Assembly (NCBI GenBank): GCA_007133055.1 | Contig: SLNM01000211.1 | Span: 1 to 5,572 of the forward strand | Length of the DNA stretch: 5,572 nucleotides | Direction: 5' to 3' | Origin: Lentisphaeria bacterium | GTDB taxonomy: Bacteria; Verrucomicrobiota; Lentisphaeria; Oligosphaerales; PUNB01 | In this document: piece after piece, positions 5,310-5,572 of the stretch | Position numbering within the stretch: position 1 is the stretch's first letter | How the letters are laid out: the number at the start of each line of letters is the position of its first letter | Position numbers and translations under genes: made by a program | Notes under the pieces: model-generated | Database searches by the model: none | What the model was told of the DNA's origin: nothing | Seen by the model: only the letters and a program-made list of their open reading frames with translations

Positions 5310-5572
5310 AATGCTTGATTTTTCTCCGTGCTGGCTTCTGACATGATTCAACCAGGATGGATTGACTATTTTTAAGTCGTTGAAATGCGAATATACAAAA
5401 TGGTCGCCGGAATACAAGTTGATTTTGTTAGAATCGTTTTTGCCTATTAAAAACTAATTTTAAAGCCTAAAATCAGATGATATTCATTCGTTAACTACTT
5501 ACAACCAGTTGTTTGCGTGCGCACGGCACCTAAACAAACGCATCACCTTGCGCCCGTCCAGCGTAATACCCA
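5310..5572. other. AT-rich non-coding flank upstream of the RAYT remnant
   Basis: No plausible coding region. It contains a near-palindrome ACAAC-CA-GTTGT (5501-5512), a perfect palindrome CGTGCGCACG (5516-5525), and ACGGCACCTA (5523-5532), which repeats the outer end of the inverted-repeat element at 5096-5105 in direct orientation. The window ends here, so any gene further right is unseen. Confidence 0.5.
5516..5532. repeat. Palindrome plus third copy of the GGTGCCGT end sequence
   Basis: CGTGCGCACG (5516-5525) is a perfect 10-base palindrome. Overlapping it, ACGGCACCTA (5523-5532) is a 10-base direct repeat of 5096-5105. Read inward on the minus strand it starts GGTGCCGTGCG, and a GTTGTAAG phrase follows 25 bases in; the left element has GTTGCAAG 36 bases in from its own GGTGCCGT end. 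This may be a related or degenerate element end. Confidence 0.4.

Overview
The window is a stretch of bacterial accessory DNA with about 85% of its coding content on the minus strand. Read in transcription order (right to left) it holds three intact genes: a PD-(D/E)XK nuclease-like protein (4693-3653), a tandem AAA+ ATPase (3561-1363), and a small degenerate relative of the DNA polymerase III alpha subunit (1192-29). The gaps between them are 91 and 170 bases and no gene intervenes on either strand, so they look like one transcription unit. A broken REP-associated tyrosine transposase (RAYT; 5309-5103) and repeat-rich non-coding DNA lie upstream.

Organism: nothing here is a reliable taxonomic marker. 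The mixed GC content (about 47% to 60% in sampled lines), a near-consensus sigma-54 promoter, purine-rich Shine-Dalgarno sites, a RAYT remnant, REP-like palindromes and intergenic phrases such as a CACGAAAAACACAAAAAGGC-type repeat fit an environmental Gram-negative. My low-confidence guess is the PVC group (Lentisphaerota-like) or a desulfobacterial lineage.

Layout: 1-28 is the short downstream flank of the polymerase-like gene. 29-1192 is the polymerase-like gene. 1193-1362 is a spacer with three GC-rich hairpins, two of which are inverted copies of one REP-like palindrome. 1363-3561 is the AAA+ gene. 3562-3652 is a short spacer without clear signals. 3653-4693 is the nuclease-like gene. 4694-5102 is the leader region, with a sigma-54-like promoter (4747-4763), two hairpins, simple repeats and a possible miniature inverted-repeat element (5014-5103). 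5103-5309 is the RAYT remnant. 5310-5572 is AT-rich non-coding sequence carrying another copy of the inverted-repeat end.

How the genes may work together: the polymerase-like protein keeps the palm and finger signatures of DnaE, but it lacks the PHP, thumb and C-terminal clamp-binding regions and one of the three catalytic aspartates. It is therefore unlikely to polymerise DNA and may instead bind or sense DNA, nucleotides or a replisome part. An ATP-driven remodeller and a nuclease encoded just upstream suggest a sensor/motor/effector arrangement of the kind seen in defence or genome-maintenance cassettes. That functional reading is inference. The combination is the most interesting thing in the window, and I do not recognise it as a described system.
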